Below are positions 1 through 8,702 of a stretch of 64,000 nt of DNA, piece by piece. A program made the position numbers and the translations under genes. The DNA is taken from the NCBI GenBank assembly GCA_963834715.1, contig CAWIDE010000002.1:62001-126000 (forward strand), read 5' to 3'. The notes below the pieces were generated by a model that had not been told where the DNA came from, ran no database searches, and saw nothing but the letters and a program-made list of their open reading frames with translations. Within the stretch, counting starts at the first letter, position 1; each line of letters begins with the position of its first letter. This stretch comes from CAVSUZ01 sp963834715. GTDB taxonomy: Bacteria; Pseudomonadota; Alphaproteobacteria; Acetobacterales; Acetobacteraceae.

Positions 1-551
1 CCCAGTTCGCGTAGCCGCTTCAGCCGCGCGGCGTGGGTGCGCCGAGAGCCGAGTGCGCCGATGTAAAAGGCCGGCGAACGCAGCGCGCGGTCCAACGCCG
101 GATCGTCCAGCTTCGGATCGTGGGTAAGCGTTATGACGGCCGTGCGGGAGTCCGGCTTGAGTTCATCCAGCGCCTCGTCGGGCCAGTCTGTGCGCACCGT
201 GACATCGGGGAAGCGTTCGTCGGAGGCGAAAGCGCGGCGAGGATCGACGACGGTAACGGCGAAACCGACGCCCGATGCGAACGGAACGAGAGCCTGGGCG
301 ATATGCACGGCGCCCACGACGATCAGCCGCAGCGGCGGGTTGTGCACATGCAGGAACCAGTCGGCACCACCAACACTGACGGTGCCACTCTCATCGCGGG
401 CTAGCGCCTGCTCCGCGGCGGCGTTCAGGTCCGCAGGGGCGGCGGGGTCGGGGAGGAGACGCTGCGCGCCATCCGGCAGACGGGTGGCAAGGACGACAGG
501 GCGTTTATCGGCCTGGGCTGCCTGGAGGGCGGAGAGGAGGTCGGGGGTCAT
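1..551 (-). CDS. XdhC family protein, Rossmann-type C-terminal half (partial, runs off the left edge)
   Basis: The minus-strand reading frame opens with ATG at 551 and stays open to the window edge, so its 3' end is missing. The translation begins MTPDLLSALQAAQADKRPVV. It then shows the XdhC C-terminal pattern: a hydrophobic strand (RLIVVGAVHIAQ), the VDPRRAFA segment, the ITLTHDPKLDDPAL stretch and the GALGSRRTHAARL motif. XdhC/CoxI proteins help insert or sulfurate the molybdenum cofactor of xanthine-dehydrogenase or CO-dehydrogenase type hydroxylases. In this genome the N-terminal XdhC domain is a separate gene (634-957) and coxE lies upstream, so the three form one minus-strand maturation operon. 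No hydroxylase structural genes are in the window; they could lie to the left. Confidence 0.85.
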   Translation of the reverse strand, partial: MTPDLLSALQAAQADKRPVVLATRLPDGAQRLLPDPAAPADLNAAAEQALARDESGTVSVGGADWFLHVHNPPLRLIVVGAVHIAQALVPFASGVGFAVTVVDPRRAFASDERFPDVTVRTDWPDEALDELKPDSRTAVITLTHDPKLDDPALDRALRSPAFYIGALGSRRTHAARLKRLREL

Positions 552-610
552 TGGGCCCTCACCCGGCGCTTCGCGCCAACCTCTCCCGCAGCGCGGGAGA
601 GGTGAAGGAT
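552..610. repeat. REP-like double hairpin, family A, copy 1
   Basis: This sits in the gap between the two XdhC genes. It contains CCCTCACCCGGCGC, a small GGCGC-TTC-GCGCC hairpin, and then CCTCTCCCGC facing GCGGGAGAGG as a second, strong hairpin. A near-identical arrangement is at 16226-16290 between livH and livF. Both copies lie inside operons, so they may act as mRNA stabilisers or attenuators. This is a common class of dispersed palindromic repeat in proteobacteria. Confidence 0.75.
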
Positions 611-633
611 GCGAGCCGGCTGCGCCATTATCA

Positions 634-957
634 TTATGCCAGCTTCTCCACGAACACCTTGACCTTCCCGCCGCACGCGAGGCCAACCTCCCACGCGCGT
701 TCGTTCGTCACTCCGAAATCGAGCAACTGCGGTGCTCCGGTTTCGATGGTCCGCATGGCTGCATCGGCCACCGCGCCCTCGATACAGCCGCCGGACACGG
801 ACCCCGCCATCTTACCGGACTTTGTCACCGCCATCTGACTGCCGGCAGGGCGCGGCGAGCTGCCCCACGTCTCCGTTACCGTCGCAATCGCCACCTGCTC
901 TCCGGCGGAGCGCCAGTCCCCGGCTTTGGCCAATACGTCTTCGATTTCCTGTGTCAT
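634..957 (-). CDS. XdhC/CoxF-like protein, N-terminal XdhC domain only
   Basis: This 107-residue protein consists of the XdhC/CoxI N-terminal domain alone. It has the GSSPRPAGSQMAV segment near residue 33 and the GSVSGGCIEGAV motif near residue 52, which holds the conserved cysteine. The protein ends where full-length XdhC proteins would continue into the Rossmann domain; that part is the next gene downstream (551 and below). The start codon overlaps the coxE stop as ATGA (954-957), which indicates translational coupling. Its role is inferred from the family: maturation of the molybdenum-copper or molybdenum-sulfur centre of a hydroxylase. It is short but complete, since split XdhC pairs are common in cox-type clusters. 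Confidence 0.88.
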   Translation of the reverse strand: MTQEIEDVLAKAGDWRSAGEQVAIATVTETWGSSPRPAGSQMAVTKSGKMAGSVSGGCIEGAVADAAMRTIETGAPQLLDFGVTNERAWEVGLACGGKVKVFVEKLA

Positions 958-2144
958 GCGGCAATCCTCTCCGGTCTGCGCAGTGCTGGGCTGGGGTTCG
1001 ACAGAACCTGCACCAGCTCAGCCAAGCTGGCGAGGTTATGGACCGGCCGAAACTCATCCACATGTGGCAGCATCGCGCGGATGCCCTGGGATTTTGCCTC
1101 GAAGCCCGACCAGCGCAACAGCGGGTTAAGCCATATCAGCCTTCTGCAGGAGCGATGGAGCCGGTCCATGTTCTCAGCGAGGCCCCGGGCGCCGTCGCGG
1201 TCCAGGCCGTCGGTGATGAGCAGAACCACGGCTCCCTGGCCAAGGACCCGGCGGGCCCAGGTCTTATTAAAGGTCGCCAGCGCCTCGCCGATACGGGTGC
1301 CGCCGGACCAATCGGGGACCATGTGGGAGACGAGCTGGAAGGCCACCTCGGGATCGCGGCTGCGCAGCTGACGGGTGACGTTGGAAAGCCGCGTGCCAAA
1401 CAGGAACACGCTGACGCGATCGCGCTCGTTGGTGACGGCGTGAAGGAAGTGCAGCAGGATCTGGGCGTACCGAGCCATGGAGCCGGAGATGTCGCAAAGG
1501 GCGACGAGCGGCGGCGGCCGGGTGACGCGGCTCGATCTGGCGATGGTGAGGATTTCTCCTCCCTGACGGAGGCTGGCGCGGATCGTGCGGCGGAGGTCGA
1601 TGGCAGAGCCCGAGAGGTCGGGACGAAAGCGACGAGTTCGGCGGGCGTCGAGCGGGAGCGTCAGGCGGCGGATTTCGCGCTTGGCGGCGGCGATCTCCTC
1701 GGCCGACATAGCTTCGAAGTCCATCTGCTGCAGGCGCTCGCGTTCCGAGGCGGTGAGGGCGACATCGACTTGCGGCTGATCTTTGGTTTCGCGCGAGCGA
1801 TGTTCCCGGGATGGGGCAAAGGCGTCCGCGACGCGGCGGCTGGCCGGCGGTGGCCGCTGCGGGCGAACGGGCTTCTTAGCCTGCAGCAATGCCATGGCGG
1901 CGGCCTGCTCGGCCGCGGTGGGATCGCGCCAGAACAGGGCAAAGGCGTGGTCGAACACCTCCTGCTGCTCGCGGCGATAAATCATGGCCGTGCGGAGCGC
2001 GGTGCGGACCTGGGTGCGATCACCGATGTCGACCAGCGAGAGCGCCTGCTGGGCTGCTAAAGTCTCCGCCGGGCCGACCGGGAGCCCGGCGCGGCGGAGG
2101 AGCCGGGCAAAGTGCATGACGTTGGCGGCGATGGTTCCGGGCAT
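954..2144 (-). CDS. coxE: CoxE-type von Willebrand factor A domain protein
   Basis: This 396-residue VWA-CoxE family protein has an N-terminal helical segment (LLRRAGLPVGPAET), a charged linker (about 90-150), and a C-terminal VWA domain. The MIDAS signature DISGS is at about residues 218-222, and a TDGLDRDGARG loop follows. With the MoxR ATPase CoxD, CoxE proteins mature the active site of CO-dehydrogenase-like molybdenum hydroxylases. I chose ATG at 2144 because the predicted family start (MPGTIAANVMHFARLL) begins there; the frame stays open upstream to 2558 but that part is unlike the family. The stop overlaps the next gene by 4 bp. The usual partner coxD is not adjacent; it lies at 34004-34912 on the other strand. 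Confidence 0.88.
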   Translation of the reverse strand: MPGTIAANVMHFARLLRRAGLPVGPAETLAAQQALSLVDIGDRTQVRTALRTAMIYRREQQEVFDHAFALFWRDPTAAEQAAAMALLQAKKPVRPQRPPPASRRVADAFAPSREHRSRETKDQPQVDVALTASERERLQQMDFEAMSAEEIAAAKREIRRLTLPLDARRTRRFRPDLSGSAIDLRRTIRASLRQGGEILTIARSSRVTRPPPLVALCDISGSMARYAQILLHFLHAVTNERDRVSVFLFGTRLSNVTRQLRSRDPEVAFQLVSHMVPDWSGGTRIGEALATFNKTWARRVLGQGAVVLLITDGLDRDGARGLAENMDRLHRSCRRLIWLNPLLRWSGFEAKSQGIRAMLPHVDEFRPVHNLASLAELVQVLSNPSPALRRPERIAA

Positions 2145-2287
2145 CGTCAGTAGGAAACCGGGATGGCTTGCGGGAATGACATCTAGCTTCCTTAACGAAT
2201 CTTCCTGTATGAGGAGGGTGTGAGTGTTTCCACGACACATGATCGCGTAGTCGCGGCGGGCGCGCGCCGTGGCTCCGGCTGATTCAG

Positions 2288-3229
2288 GTGGCGGTTCTGC
2301 TGCCGTGTTACAACGAGGAGGGAGCGATCGCGAAGGTGATCGCGGACCTGCGCACCGTACTGCCGGGTGCGCGGATTTACGTATATGACAATAATTCGCG
2401 GGATGGCACGATCGCAGTGGCGCGGTCAGCTGGAGCGATCGTGCGAAACGAGCGGCAGCAGGGCAAAGGCCACGTGGTGCGGCGGATGTTCGCCGACGTG
2501 GAGGCCGATGTGTATCTGCTGATGGACGGCGACGATACCTACGACGCGACCGCCGCACCGGCCTTGCTCGAAAAGCTGCTGTCCGAGCACCTGGACATGG
2601 TGACGGGCACCCGGGTGACCGAGATCGACGCGGCTTATCGGCGGGGCCACAGGTTCGGCAACCAGGTGCTGACCCGGATGGTGCGGATGATCTTCGGCGA
2701 CCGGATTACGGACATGCTATCGGGATACCGGGTATTCTCCCGCAGGTTCGTAAAATCGTTTCCGGTACTTTCGACCGGCTTTGAGATCGAGACCGAGTTC
2801 ACGGTGCATGCGCTAGAACTCAACATGCCGGTGGGCGAGGTAGAGATCGCCTACAAGGATCGGGCCGCCGGAACAGTTTCTAAGCTGCGGACATGGTACG
2901 ACGGAATACGAATCCTACGGACGATCGTGCGGCTGGTGAAAGAGGAGCGTCCGCTGCAACTGTTCTGTGTGGCCGGGTGCTTGCTGATGGTGGCGGGGAT
3001 CGGGTTAGGCACGCCGGTCGTGACGGAGTATCTGGCGACACATCTAGTGCCGCGGCTGCCCACGGCGGTGCTGGCAGCGTCGCTGGTGCTGCTGGCGTTT
3101 TTGTCGATTGCCAGCGGGCTCATTTTGGATTCGGTGACGCTCGGGCGGAAGGAGATGAAGCGGCTGGCGTATCTTGGCGTGCGGGCGAGCGATATCGATA
3201 CGCTCGGGGAGATTTATCCGCCGGGATAA
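2288..3229 (+). CDS. Family 2 glycosyltransferase with two C-terminal membrane segments
   Basis: About 313 residues, starting at GTG 2288. The GT-A fold begins immediately (VLLPCYNEEGAI), with the DGDD metal-binding motif at about residues 80-83. The acceptor-side segment FGDRITDMLSGYRVFSRRF is typical of dolichol/polyprenyl-phosphate sugar transferases. Two hydrophobic segments at about 225-245 and 258-282 suggest anchoring in the inner membrane. Family knowledge suggests transfer of a sugar to undecaprenyl phosphate for envelope glycan modification; the sugar cannot be told from the sequence. It is a single gene, divergent from coxE. The frame stays open a little upstream without an ATG, so the exact start is uncertain. 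Confidence 0.87.
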   Translation: MAVLLPCYNEEGAIAKVIADLRTVLPGARIYVYDNNSRDGTIAVARSAGAIVRNERQQGKGHVVRRMFADVEADVYLLMDGDDTYDATAAPALLEKLLSEHLDMVTGTRVTEIDAAYRRGHRFGNQVLTRMVRMIFGDRITDMLSGYRVFSRRFVKSFPVLSTGFEIETEFTVHALELNMPVGEVEIAYKDRAAGTVSKLRTWYDGIRILRTIVRLVKEERPLQLFCVAGCLLMVAGIGLGTPVVTEYLATHLVPRLPTAVLAASLVLLAFLSIASGLILDSVTLGRKEMKRLAYLGVRASDIDTLGEIYPPG

Positions 3230-3309
3230 GCCGCTAGGTCGCCCCAGCCCGTCATGGCCGGGCTTGACCTGGCTTGCCCGGTCATCTTCGCAACGACTGC
3301 TGCGCGCTG

Positions 3310-3763
3310 TTATGCCGCCAAGCGCCCCCGCGCGCTCATGAACGGGCCTTGCGGGCGCCGCTCGGGGGCGAACAGGCCAAAACCAACCGGCGCGGGCATG
3401 TCGAGATAGATCGCCTCCATGCCACCGCGCAGGCGGTAGAGCTCGTGCCAAAACCCGGATCCGCCGTTATCGCGCAGGAAGTTATGCCACCAGGTGCGAT
3501 GAGGCTCGGCTTTCGTGAACCGCTCAAGGCTCTCAAGGTCGCGCCAGGTACTGGCGCATCCCGATATGGGTAAGGCTGAAGAAAACCGCTTCGTGTGCGA
3601 GCAACCCGTCCGGCTTGTTTCGCGCGATGGCATTGATGCCACGGCCCAGGCCGAACAGCGTGAGGAAGCCGCGCAGCCTGGTGACGCGAAAGCCCAGGTA
3701 GATAACGACCAGATCGGGCCAGGGCGAAAGATCAACTGATTTGCGCGCGGTCTTCACTTCCAT
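3310..3763 (-). pseudogene. DUF4188 family protein, frameshifted
   Basis: Frame one (start 3763) encodes MEVKTARKSVDLSPWPDL through SLTHIGMRQY. A second frame then continues with WRDLESLERFTKAEPHRTWW and GFWHELYRLRGGMEAIYLDM to a stop at 3310. Together they make one complete DUF4188 protein of about 150 residues. The join is at 3544-3550, where minus-strand TACCTGG appears to carry one base too many (TACTGG restores the frame). Function is unknown; the family resembles small haem or monooxygenase-like proteins and is often controlled by an adjacent TetR regulator, as here. Whether the frameshift is real or a sequencing error cannot be told. Confidence 0.8.
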
Positions 3764-3816
3764 GGCTCACCTTCCCGTGCTTGCTTACGGCGTAAACATG
3801 ATCGCCCCTGTATACG

Positions 3817-4386
3817 ATGTCAACATCCAAATCCTACCATCACGGAAACCTCCGCCCCGCGCTCATCCAGGCGGCCTTGGAGCTGCTAAGGGAGGGCGGG
3901 ACTGAGGCGCTCAGCCTGCGTGCTGTCGCGCGCCGGGCCGGGGTTTCGGCCATGGCTCCCTACCGCCACTTCCCCGAGAAGGAAGCCCTGCTCGCGGCGG
4001 TGGCGGCCCATGGCTTCAACCGGCTTCGGGCGACGCTCTCTGCCGCAAATTCCAAGGCGGCTGATGCCCGGGAGGCGCTTGCGGCGCAGGGCGTGGCCTA
4101 TGTTCGTTTCGCCTGCGAGGATCCGGCGTTGTTCCGCTTGATGTTTGGCGCGGCCCAGCCGCGCAAGTATCCTGAGCTCGGTGCGGCGGGCGATGCGGCC
4201 TATGGCGTGTTGGCCGGCCGTGTCGCCAGTTTCTGCCGCGAAGCAGAACGCGCCGACGTGGCGCTGACCTGCTGGTCGGTTGTTCACGGACTGGCATCGC
4301 TGCTGGTTGATGGCCCGCTCCGCCAGGATGCTTCGCCCGTCATGCTGGCCGAACGCGTCACGCGGCTGGTTTTGCGCAATTTATGA
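3817..4386 (+). CDS. TetR/AcrR family transcriptional regulator (WHG-type C-terminal domain)
   Basis: A 189-residue TetR regulator. The N-terminal helix-turn-helix is clear (SLRAVARRAGVSAMAPYRHF, about residues 33-52). The C-terminal domain has the FACEDPALFRLMFG motif of WHG-type ligand domains. It is divergent from the broken DUF4188 gene with a 53-bp gap, so it probably represses that gene and itself. The gap contains short palindromes (TTACGGCGTAA around 3785 and GTATAC around 3811) that could be operator parts. The start at 3817 is the only ATG near the beginning of the domain. Confidence 0.88.
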   Translation: MSTSKSYHHGNLRPALIQAALELLREGGTEALSLRAVARRAGVSAMAPYRHFPEKEALLAAVAAHGFNRLRATLSAANSKAADAREALAAQGVAYVRFACEDPALFRLMFGAAQPRKYPELGAAGDAAYGVLAGRVASFCREAERADVALTCWSVVHGLASLLVDGPLRQDASPVMLAERVTRLVLRNL

Positions 4387-4570
4387 CATAATTGGGACCC
4401 GACTTTCAGCAGGATGGATACCCGCGGCGTGAAGGCGGTCAGTTAAATTGCCGAAATTGCATAGACGTCGCCATGTTCTAGGAAAGAAAGTATTTGAGTT
4501 GATCCTGGCTTGCGCCCGAGGTGCAGCACCGACGGTTGCAGCGAAACAACATACGGAGGGGAGAAGTCGC

Positions 4571-5092
4571 ATGATCCGCAGATCCGCCTTACTGCTAGCT
4601 GCCGGAACGCTCGCGTTGGTCCTGACTGGGTGTGCCACTAATAACCTCAGCGGGCTCGCCGACGACCTCAGGAATGCAGAGGTCGGCGCACCCGTGGACG
4701 TGACACAGCAGGATGGCTCGGTCATCCTGACCTCTAGCGCCGACTATATGTTCCCGTCCGGCGGTTGGCAGATTCCGTCTGACTCACCCGTCCTCGACCG
4801 GATGGTGCCGATACTATCCAAGCTGCAGAACACGAAGATCGTTGTAACTGGTTACACTGACAACACGCCGGTCGGGCCGCAGCTGCAAGGCATGGGGATC
4901 GCGAACAACGTCGACCTCTCGACCAAGCGCGCTCAGAGCGTTGCCAACTATCTTGCTTCGCACGGCGTGAATCCGAAGTTGTTATCCGCCCAGGGCATGG
5001 GGGATAGCAATCCGGTTGTGTCCAATGATACTCCTCAGGGCCGCGCGAGAAACCGGCGCGTGAGTATAACTCTGACCGGCAACGGGACCTAG
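4571..5092 (+). CDS. OmpA/MotB-domain outer-membrane lipoprotein
   Basis: A 173-residue lipoprotein. It has a lipoprotein signal peptide with lipobox LTGC (Cys21) and then an OmpA-like peptidoglycan-binding domain at about residues 55-170. That domain shows VVTGYTDNTPVG, LSTKRAQSVANYL and the terminal RARNRRVSI signature. It should sit in the outer membrane and bind peptidoglycan non-covalently. ATG 4571 is preceded by the strong GGAGGGG ribosome site at 4556-4562; the frame is open further upstream but lacks a signal peptide there. It is monocistronic and convergent with aspartate dehydrogenase, 15 bp apart. It resembles flagellar-motor-like or Pal-like lipoproteins but lacks Tol-Pal neighbours. 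Confidence 0.9.
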   Translation: MIRRSALLLAAGTLALVLTGCATNNLSGLADDLRNAEVGAPVDVTQQDGSVILTSSADYMFPSGGWQIPSDSPVLDRMVPILSKLQNTKIVVTGYTDNTPVGPQLQGMGIANNVDLSTKRAQSVANYLASHGVNPKLLSAQGMGDSNPVVSNDTPQGRARNRRVSITLTGNGT

Positions 5093-5107
5093 CAGCTTTA
5101 CCTGCGC

Positions 5108-5911
5108 TCACGACCCGACTTTCAGGCTGCTGACGACGCCGCGCAGGCAGGCGAGCACGGAGAGCGGTGTCAGCATACCCGTGCGCGGGTTGCCGGGGTT
5201 AGGCACGCCCTCGATGGTCATCGTGAAGCGGGCGGCCTCGGCTTCGACACGGATGGTGTGCGTGTTGCGTGTGATGGTGGGGTCGGCCCAGATCTCGACG
5301 CGCGTCCGTTCCGGGCCGACGCCGGCGAGGGCGAGCGCGGCGGCGACGTTGACGTTCGCGGGAAAGCCCCTGGCGGCATCGTAGGCGTTGCCTTCGAAAA
5401 CCTTGCGCGGTTCGGTGAGGTCCGTGAGGCGGATCTGGCGTTCGACGAGATAGGGCGCGCCGTCCAGGCCCGCGGGCGGTTTGCGGGTTTCAATGGCGAC
5501 GGAGTTTACGCGGCCCTCCGCGGCGGCACGCACGGCGTCGAGGCCGAGCAGCGCCCCGGTGGGGATGATAATGCGGGCACCGGTTTCCTCGGCGCGGCGG
5601 ACGAGGTGCATGCGGGAAAGCAGAGCGCCGGCTGAGGCGGCGACGAGATTGCGTCCGGCTTCGATGGCGGGAATGGCGATCTCGTCGAAGACCGCGGTGG
5701 GGGCGGCTTCAACGACGATGTCGGCCTGTGCCAGATCGGCGAGCCGGATGATGGGCGGCGGGTTCGCGAAGCTCGCGAGGCGTTCGCGGGCACTCGCCTG
5801 ATCCCGGGCCGCCACGGCGATCAGGCGCAGGCCGGGAATGCTGGCGTCGAGCGCGCGGGCAACCGGCAGGCCAATCGCGCCGAGGCCGGCAATGGCGACG
5901 GTTTTTGTCAT
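5108..5911 (-). CDS. Aspartate dehydrogenase
   Basis: A 267-residue protein with an N-terminal Rossmann fold (VAIAGLGAIGLPVARAL). It carries the family segments DIVVEAAPT, ASAGALL, IIIPTGALLGLDAV, TRKPPAGL, ARGFPANVNVAAALALAG and ADPTITRNTHTI, all typical of L-aspartate dehydrogenases. The enzyme oxidises L-aspartate to iminoaspartate with NAD(P)+ and can feed nicotinamide biosynthesis or aspartate breakdown. ATG 5911 places the nucleotide-binding strand at residue 4. It is divergent from an amino-acid-type ABC binding protein (5993), so the two may belong to one uptake/catabolism unit; that link is inference. Confidence 0.9.
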   Translation of the reverse strand: MTKTVAIAGLGAIGLPVARALDASIPGLRLIAVAARDQASARERLASFANPPPIIRLADLAQADIVVEAAPTAVFDEIAIPAIEAGRNLVAASAGALLSRMHLVRRAEETGARIIIPTGALLGLDAVRAAAEGRVNSVAIETRKPPAGLDGAPYLVERQIRLTDLTEPRKVFEGNAYDAARGFPANVNVAAALALAGVGPERTRVEIWADPTITRNTHTIRVEAEAARFTMTIEGVPNPGNPRTGMLTPLSVLACLRGVVSSLKVGS

Positions 5912-5992
5912 GGGAGAATATTGCAAGCGGGACGAGGGCGTGGCCAGAGTAGTGCGTTCTGGCGGGTGCGCCGGCGGGACGGGGAGGCGAAC

Positions 5993-7210
5993 ATGATAAG
6001 CAGACGTGCAATTCTGGCGAGTAGCGCCGCGGTGCTGGCGGCACCGGCGGTGATCAGGGGGGCCAGGGCGGCGAACACGCCGGGTGTGACGGCGGATGAG
6101 ATCAAAATCGGGCAGAGCATGCCGTATAGCGGGCCGGCCTCGGCCTATTCCTCCGTCGGGAAGGCGGATGTCGCGTTCTTTAAGTGGGTGAACGACCAGG
6201 GCGGGGTGGCTGGGCACAAGATCAACCTGCTCTCGTACGACGATGGTTACAGCCCGCCGAGGACGGTGGAACAGGTGCGGCGGCTAGTAGAGCAGGATCA
6301 GGTCGCTTTTCTGTTTAATACGCTAGGGACGCCGACGAACACCGCGATCGAGCGTTATTGCAATCAACGGAAGGTGCCGCAGTTGTTTGTGTCGACCGGT
6401 GCGGACAAGTGGGGCAATTACAAGCAGTTCCCGTGGACGATTGGCTGGCAGCCGAGCTACCGCACGGAGGCACAGGTTTATACCAAATATATGCTGAAGG
6501 AGAACCCGAACGCGAAGCTCGCGATCCTTTACCAAAACGACGATTTTGGAAAGGACTATCCCATCGGAGTGCGGAGCGTGCTTGGTAGTACTTGGAACCA
6601 GCACGTGGTCAAGCTGCTCACTTATGAAGTGACGGACCCGACAGTGGACTCGCAGGTGGCCGAAGCGCAGGCTTCCGGGGCAGACGCGTTCCTTGTGGTG
6701 GCGACACCGAAGTTCGCAGCACAGTCGATCAGGAAGGTGCATGACCTGAACTGGAAGCCGATGTTCTTTATGACGAACGTAGCGATCTCTGTAGGGTCGG
6801 TGATGAAGCCGGCTGGGGTGAATAACGCAATCGGGATGATCAGCTCGCTATATCTGAAGGACGCGACGGATCCTGCATGGAACGACGATGCGGACATGAA
6901 GGGGATCAGGGATTTCATGGCGAAGTATCTGCCAGGGGCAGATATCACCGACCTCTCTTACATCTACGGCTACGGTGTCAGCTACACGTTATGGAAGGTG
7001 CTGCAGGCCTGCAACGGCGATCTCTCACGCGTGAACGTCATGAAGCGCGCGACCAGCATCGAGCACGAGGTAAACCCGGCGCTGCTGCCGGGAATAATCG
7101 TGAGCGACAGCCCAACCAATTATCACCCGATCCGGGCACTGCAACCGGCGCGGTGGGACGGCAAGACGTGGGTGCGGTTTGGGCAGGTGATCGAGGGCAT
7201 GCAGACCTGA
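5993..7210 (+). CDS. Branched-chain amino acid/amide-type ABC transporter substrate-binding protein
   Basis: A 405-residue periplasmic binding protein of the LivJ/peripla_BP_6 class. The signal peptide has twin arginines (SRRAILASSAAVL) and likely cleavage after ARA, about residue 26. The family motifs TADEIKIGQSMPYSGPASAY, INLLSYDDGYSPPRTVEQVR, FVSTGADKWG and AILYQNDDFGKDY are present. ATG 5993 follows GGGGAGG at 5980-5986. It lies outside the livMHFG cluster at 14.3-17.8 kb, which has no binding protein of its own in this window, so it may serve that transporter. The ligand cannot be deduced. Confidence 0.9.
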   Translation: MISRRAILASSAAVLAAPAVIRGARAANTPGVTADEIKIGQSMPYSGPASAYSSVGKADVAFFKWVNDQGGVAGHKINLLSYDDGYSPPRTVEQVRRLVEQDQVAFLFNTLGTPTNTAIERYCNQRKVPQLFVSTGADKWGNYKQFPWTIGWQPSYRTEAQVYTKYMLKENPNAKLAILYQNDDFGKDYPIGVRSVLGSTWNQHVVKLLTYEVTDPTVDSQVAEAQASGADAFLVVATPKFAAQSIRKVHDLNWKPMFFMTNVAISVGSVMKPAGVNNAIGMISSLYLKDATDPAWNDDADMKGIRDFMAKYLPGADITDLSYIYGYGVSYTLWKVLQACNGDLSRVNVMKRATSIEHEVNPALLPGIIVSDSPTNYHPIRALQPARWDGKTWVRFGQVIEGMQT

Positions 7211-7573
7211 TACAAAATTGTCTGCGACTGGGTGCACTGTGGTTTTGCATGGTTGCATGCCAACAAGGCCAGATGCTCCGCCATGGCCATGCCAGCCATG
7301 CCCGGGACCGCGGTGCCCCGGTTTCGCTCGTACAAGCGACTTTCTGCCGGAGTGAGCGCCAATCCCGCGTTTGCTTGCACCTGTATCATCCTACCCGGGC
7401 AGTGCAACCGGAGCGAGGCGATGACGACACGTGGTAGGAGTTGGGGAGGTCCCGAGAGGCTTGATGCGGTTGTGCACAGTGTAGAATTCACGATCGGTCA
7501 GCATCACGGCGTGCTTTTGTGTACCCTGATCCAGGTGGCATAGCCAATACCCACCACCCGGGAGGATTCGGAC
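7211..7573. other. Gene-free stretch, nothing recognised
   Basis: This 363-bp gap lies between the binding protein and the hydrolase. The short open frames on both strands have no recognisable motif or ribosome site. The last 15 bases hold the GGGAGGA ribosome site of the hydrolase. Short inverted segments built on GGCCATG/CATGGCC occur around 7280-7300, but there is no T-run to support a terminator. Confidence 0.6.
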
Positions 7574-8668
7574 ATGCGATCCGCTTGCTTGGAACGAGAT
7601 GAATTTACTCGTTTTCTCTTTAGCGTCCTCGTATGGTTCGGCATTATCTTTGCCTGGCCTATGTACGCTTCTGCCCAATCCCTGCTGCCGACTGCGCTGT
7701 ATCCCGTCGGGATGGTAATGGTAGAATATGTCGATCCGGCCGATGGCGGCAGACCTCTGAATTACATGTTGATCTACCCGGCTGCTCCGGCACCCGGCGC
7801 CGCTCCTTTCAAGGTATTTTTGTCCACCAATCTGCATCTCTACAAGGACGCGCCGATCTTGGCCGACGGGCTGAAGCATCCGCTCGTGATGTTCTCGCAC
7901 GGGGCCGGCGGCAACGGCTCAGGCTATGCCTGGTTCGGTGAATACCTGGCGTCGCACGGCTACATCGTCGCCTTGGTCTACCATTATCGGGCCAATACGT
8001 TTGATTCGAGCGCACTGTATGTGCGCAACAGGCTCTGGCAGCGTCCGCGCGATATCAGCCTGGACATCACTCATCTACTCCAGGACAAGACTTGGGGGCC
8101 ACATATCGACCCGAATCAGATTGGCGTGGCGGGCCATTCGCAAGGGGGATTTACCGCCCTCTGGATCGGCGGGGCCAAGATTGATCCCGACCTGTTCCTT
8201 GCGTACCAGCGCGGATGGAAGAACAACCAAGTGGTACCGGCCTATTTGCGCGAGCAAATGCGGGTCGACGCGGAACCGGCGCGTGACGTGCGCGACAATC
8301 GGGTGAAGGCGGCATTCGCGATGGCTCCCGGCGACATTCAGGGGTTTGGCATGACCGAGGCCGGGCTCCGGCAAATGACGATCCCAACCTATATCATTGT
8401 CGGCGGCGGTGACACCACAACGCCGCCGAAGGACAACGCCGAGTTTGCAGCGAGATACATCCCGCACGCCATGCTCGACGTGCTGCCTGGTCCAGTTAAC
8501 CACGAGATCTTCGACAATGAGTGCGACCAGGTGGGACGGGATAACTATCCCGAGGCTTGCATCGATGCCCCTCGCGTGGATCGGGCCAAACTGCACGAGT
8601 ACATCGGGGGCATCGCATTGAAGTTCTTCGATAGGACTTTGAACGTGCGGAGGGAAAAGCCGAACTAA
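7574..8668 (+). CDS. Secreted alpha/beta hydrolase (dienelactone-hydrolase / PAF-acetylhydrolase-like)
   Basis: A 364-residue protein with a signal peptide (hydrophobic 13-33, cleavage after ASA at about 34). It has an alpha/beta-hydrolase fold with the oxyanion segment MFSHGAGGNG near residue 106 and the nucleophile elbow GHSQGG (Ser189). The likely acid and histidine are GGGDTTTPP (about 278) and PVNHEIF (about 308). It resembles exported predicted dienelactone hydrolases and PAF-acetylhydrolase-like lipases; the substrate is unknown. GGGAGGA at 7560-7566 supports the ATG at 7574. It stands alone and is convergent with aqpZ. Confidence 0.85.
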   Translation: MRSACLERDEFTRFLFSVLVWFGIIFAWPMYASAQSLLPTALYPVGMVMVEYVDPADGGRPLNYMLIYPAAPAPGAAPFKVFLSTNLHLYKDAPILADGLKHPLVMFSHGAGGNGSGYAWFGEYLASHGYIVALVYHYRANTFDSSALYVRNRLWQRPRDISLDITHLLQDKTWGPHIDPNQIGVAGHSQGGFTALWIGGAKIDPDLFLAYQRGWKNNQVVPAYLREQMRVDAEPARDVRDNRVKAAFAMAPGDIQGFGMTEAGLRQMTIPTYIIVGGGDTTTPPKDNAEFAARYIPHAMLDVLPGPVNHEIFDNECDQVGRDNYPEACIDAPRVDRAKLHEYIGGIALKFFDRTLNVRREKPN

Positions 8669-8702
8669 TGCGTGTGCCGGCGGCCCCGGTGCCTGAAGAG
8701 GT

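Noticed and set aside
732..2060. Long plus-strand open frame (442 codons) opposite coxE
   Set aside because: It is antisense to a well-supported gene, has no family motifs, and is expected from high-GC codon bias.
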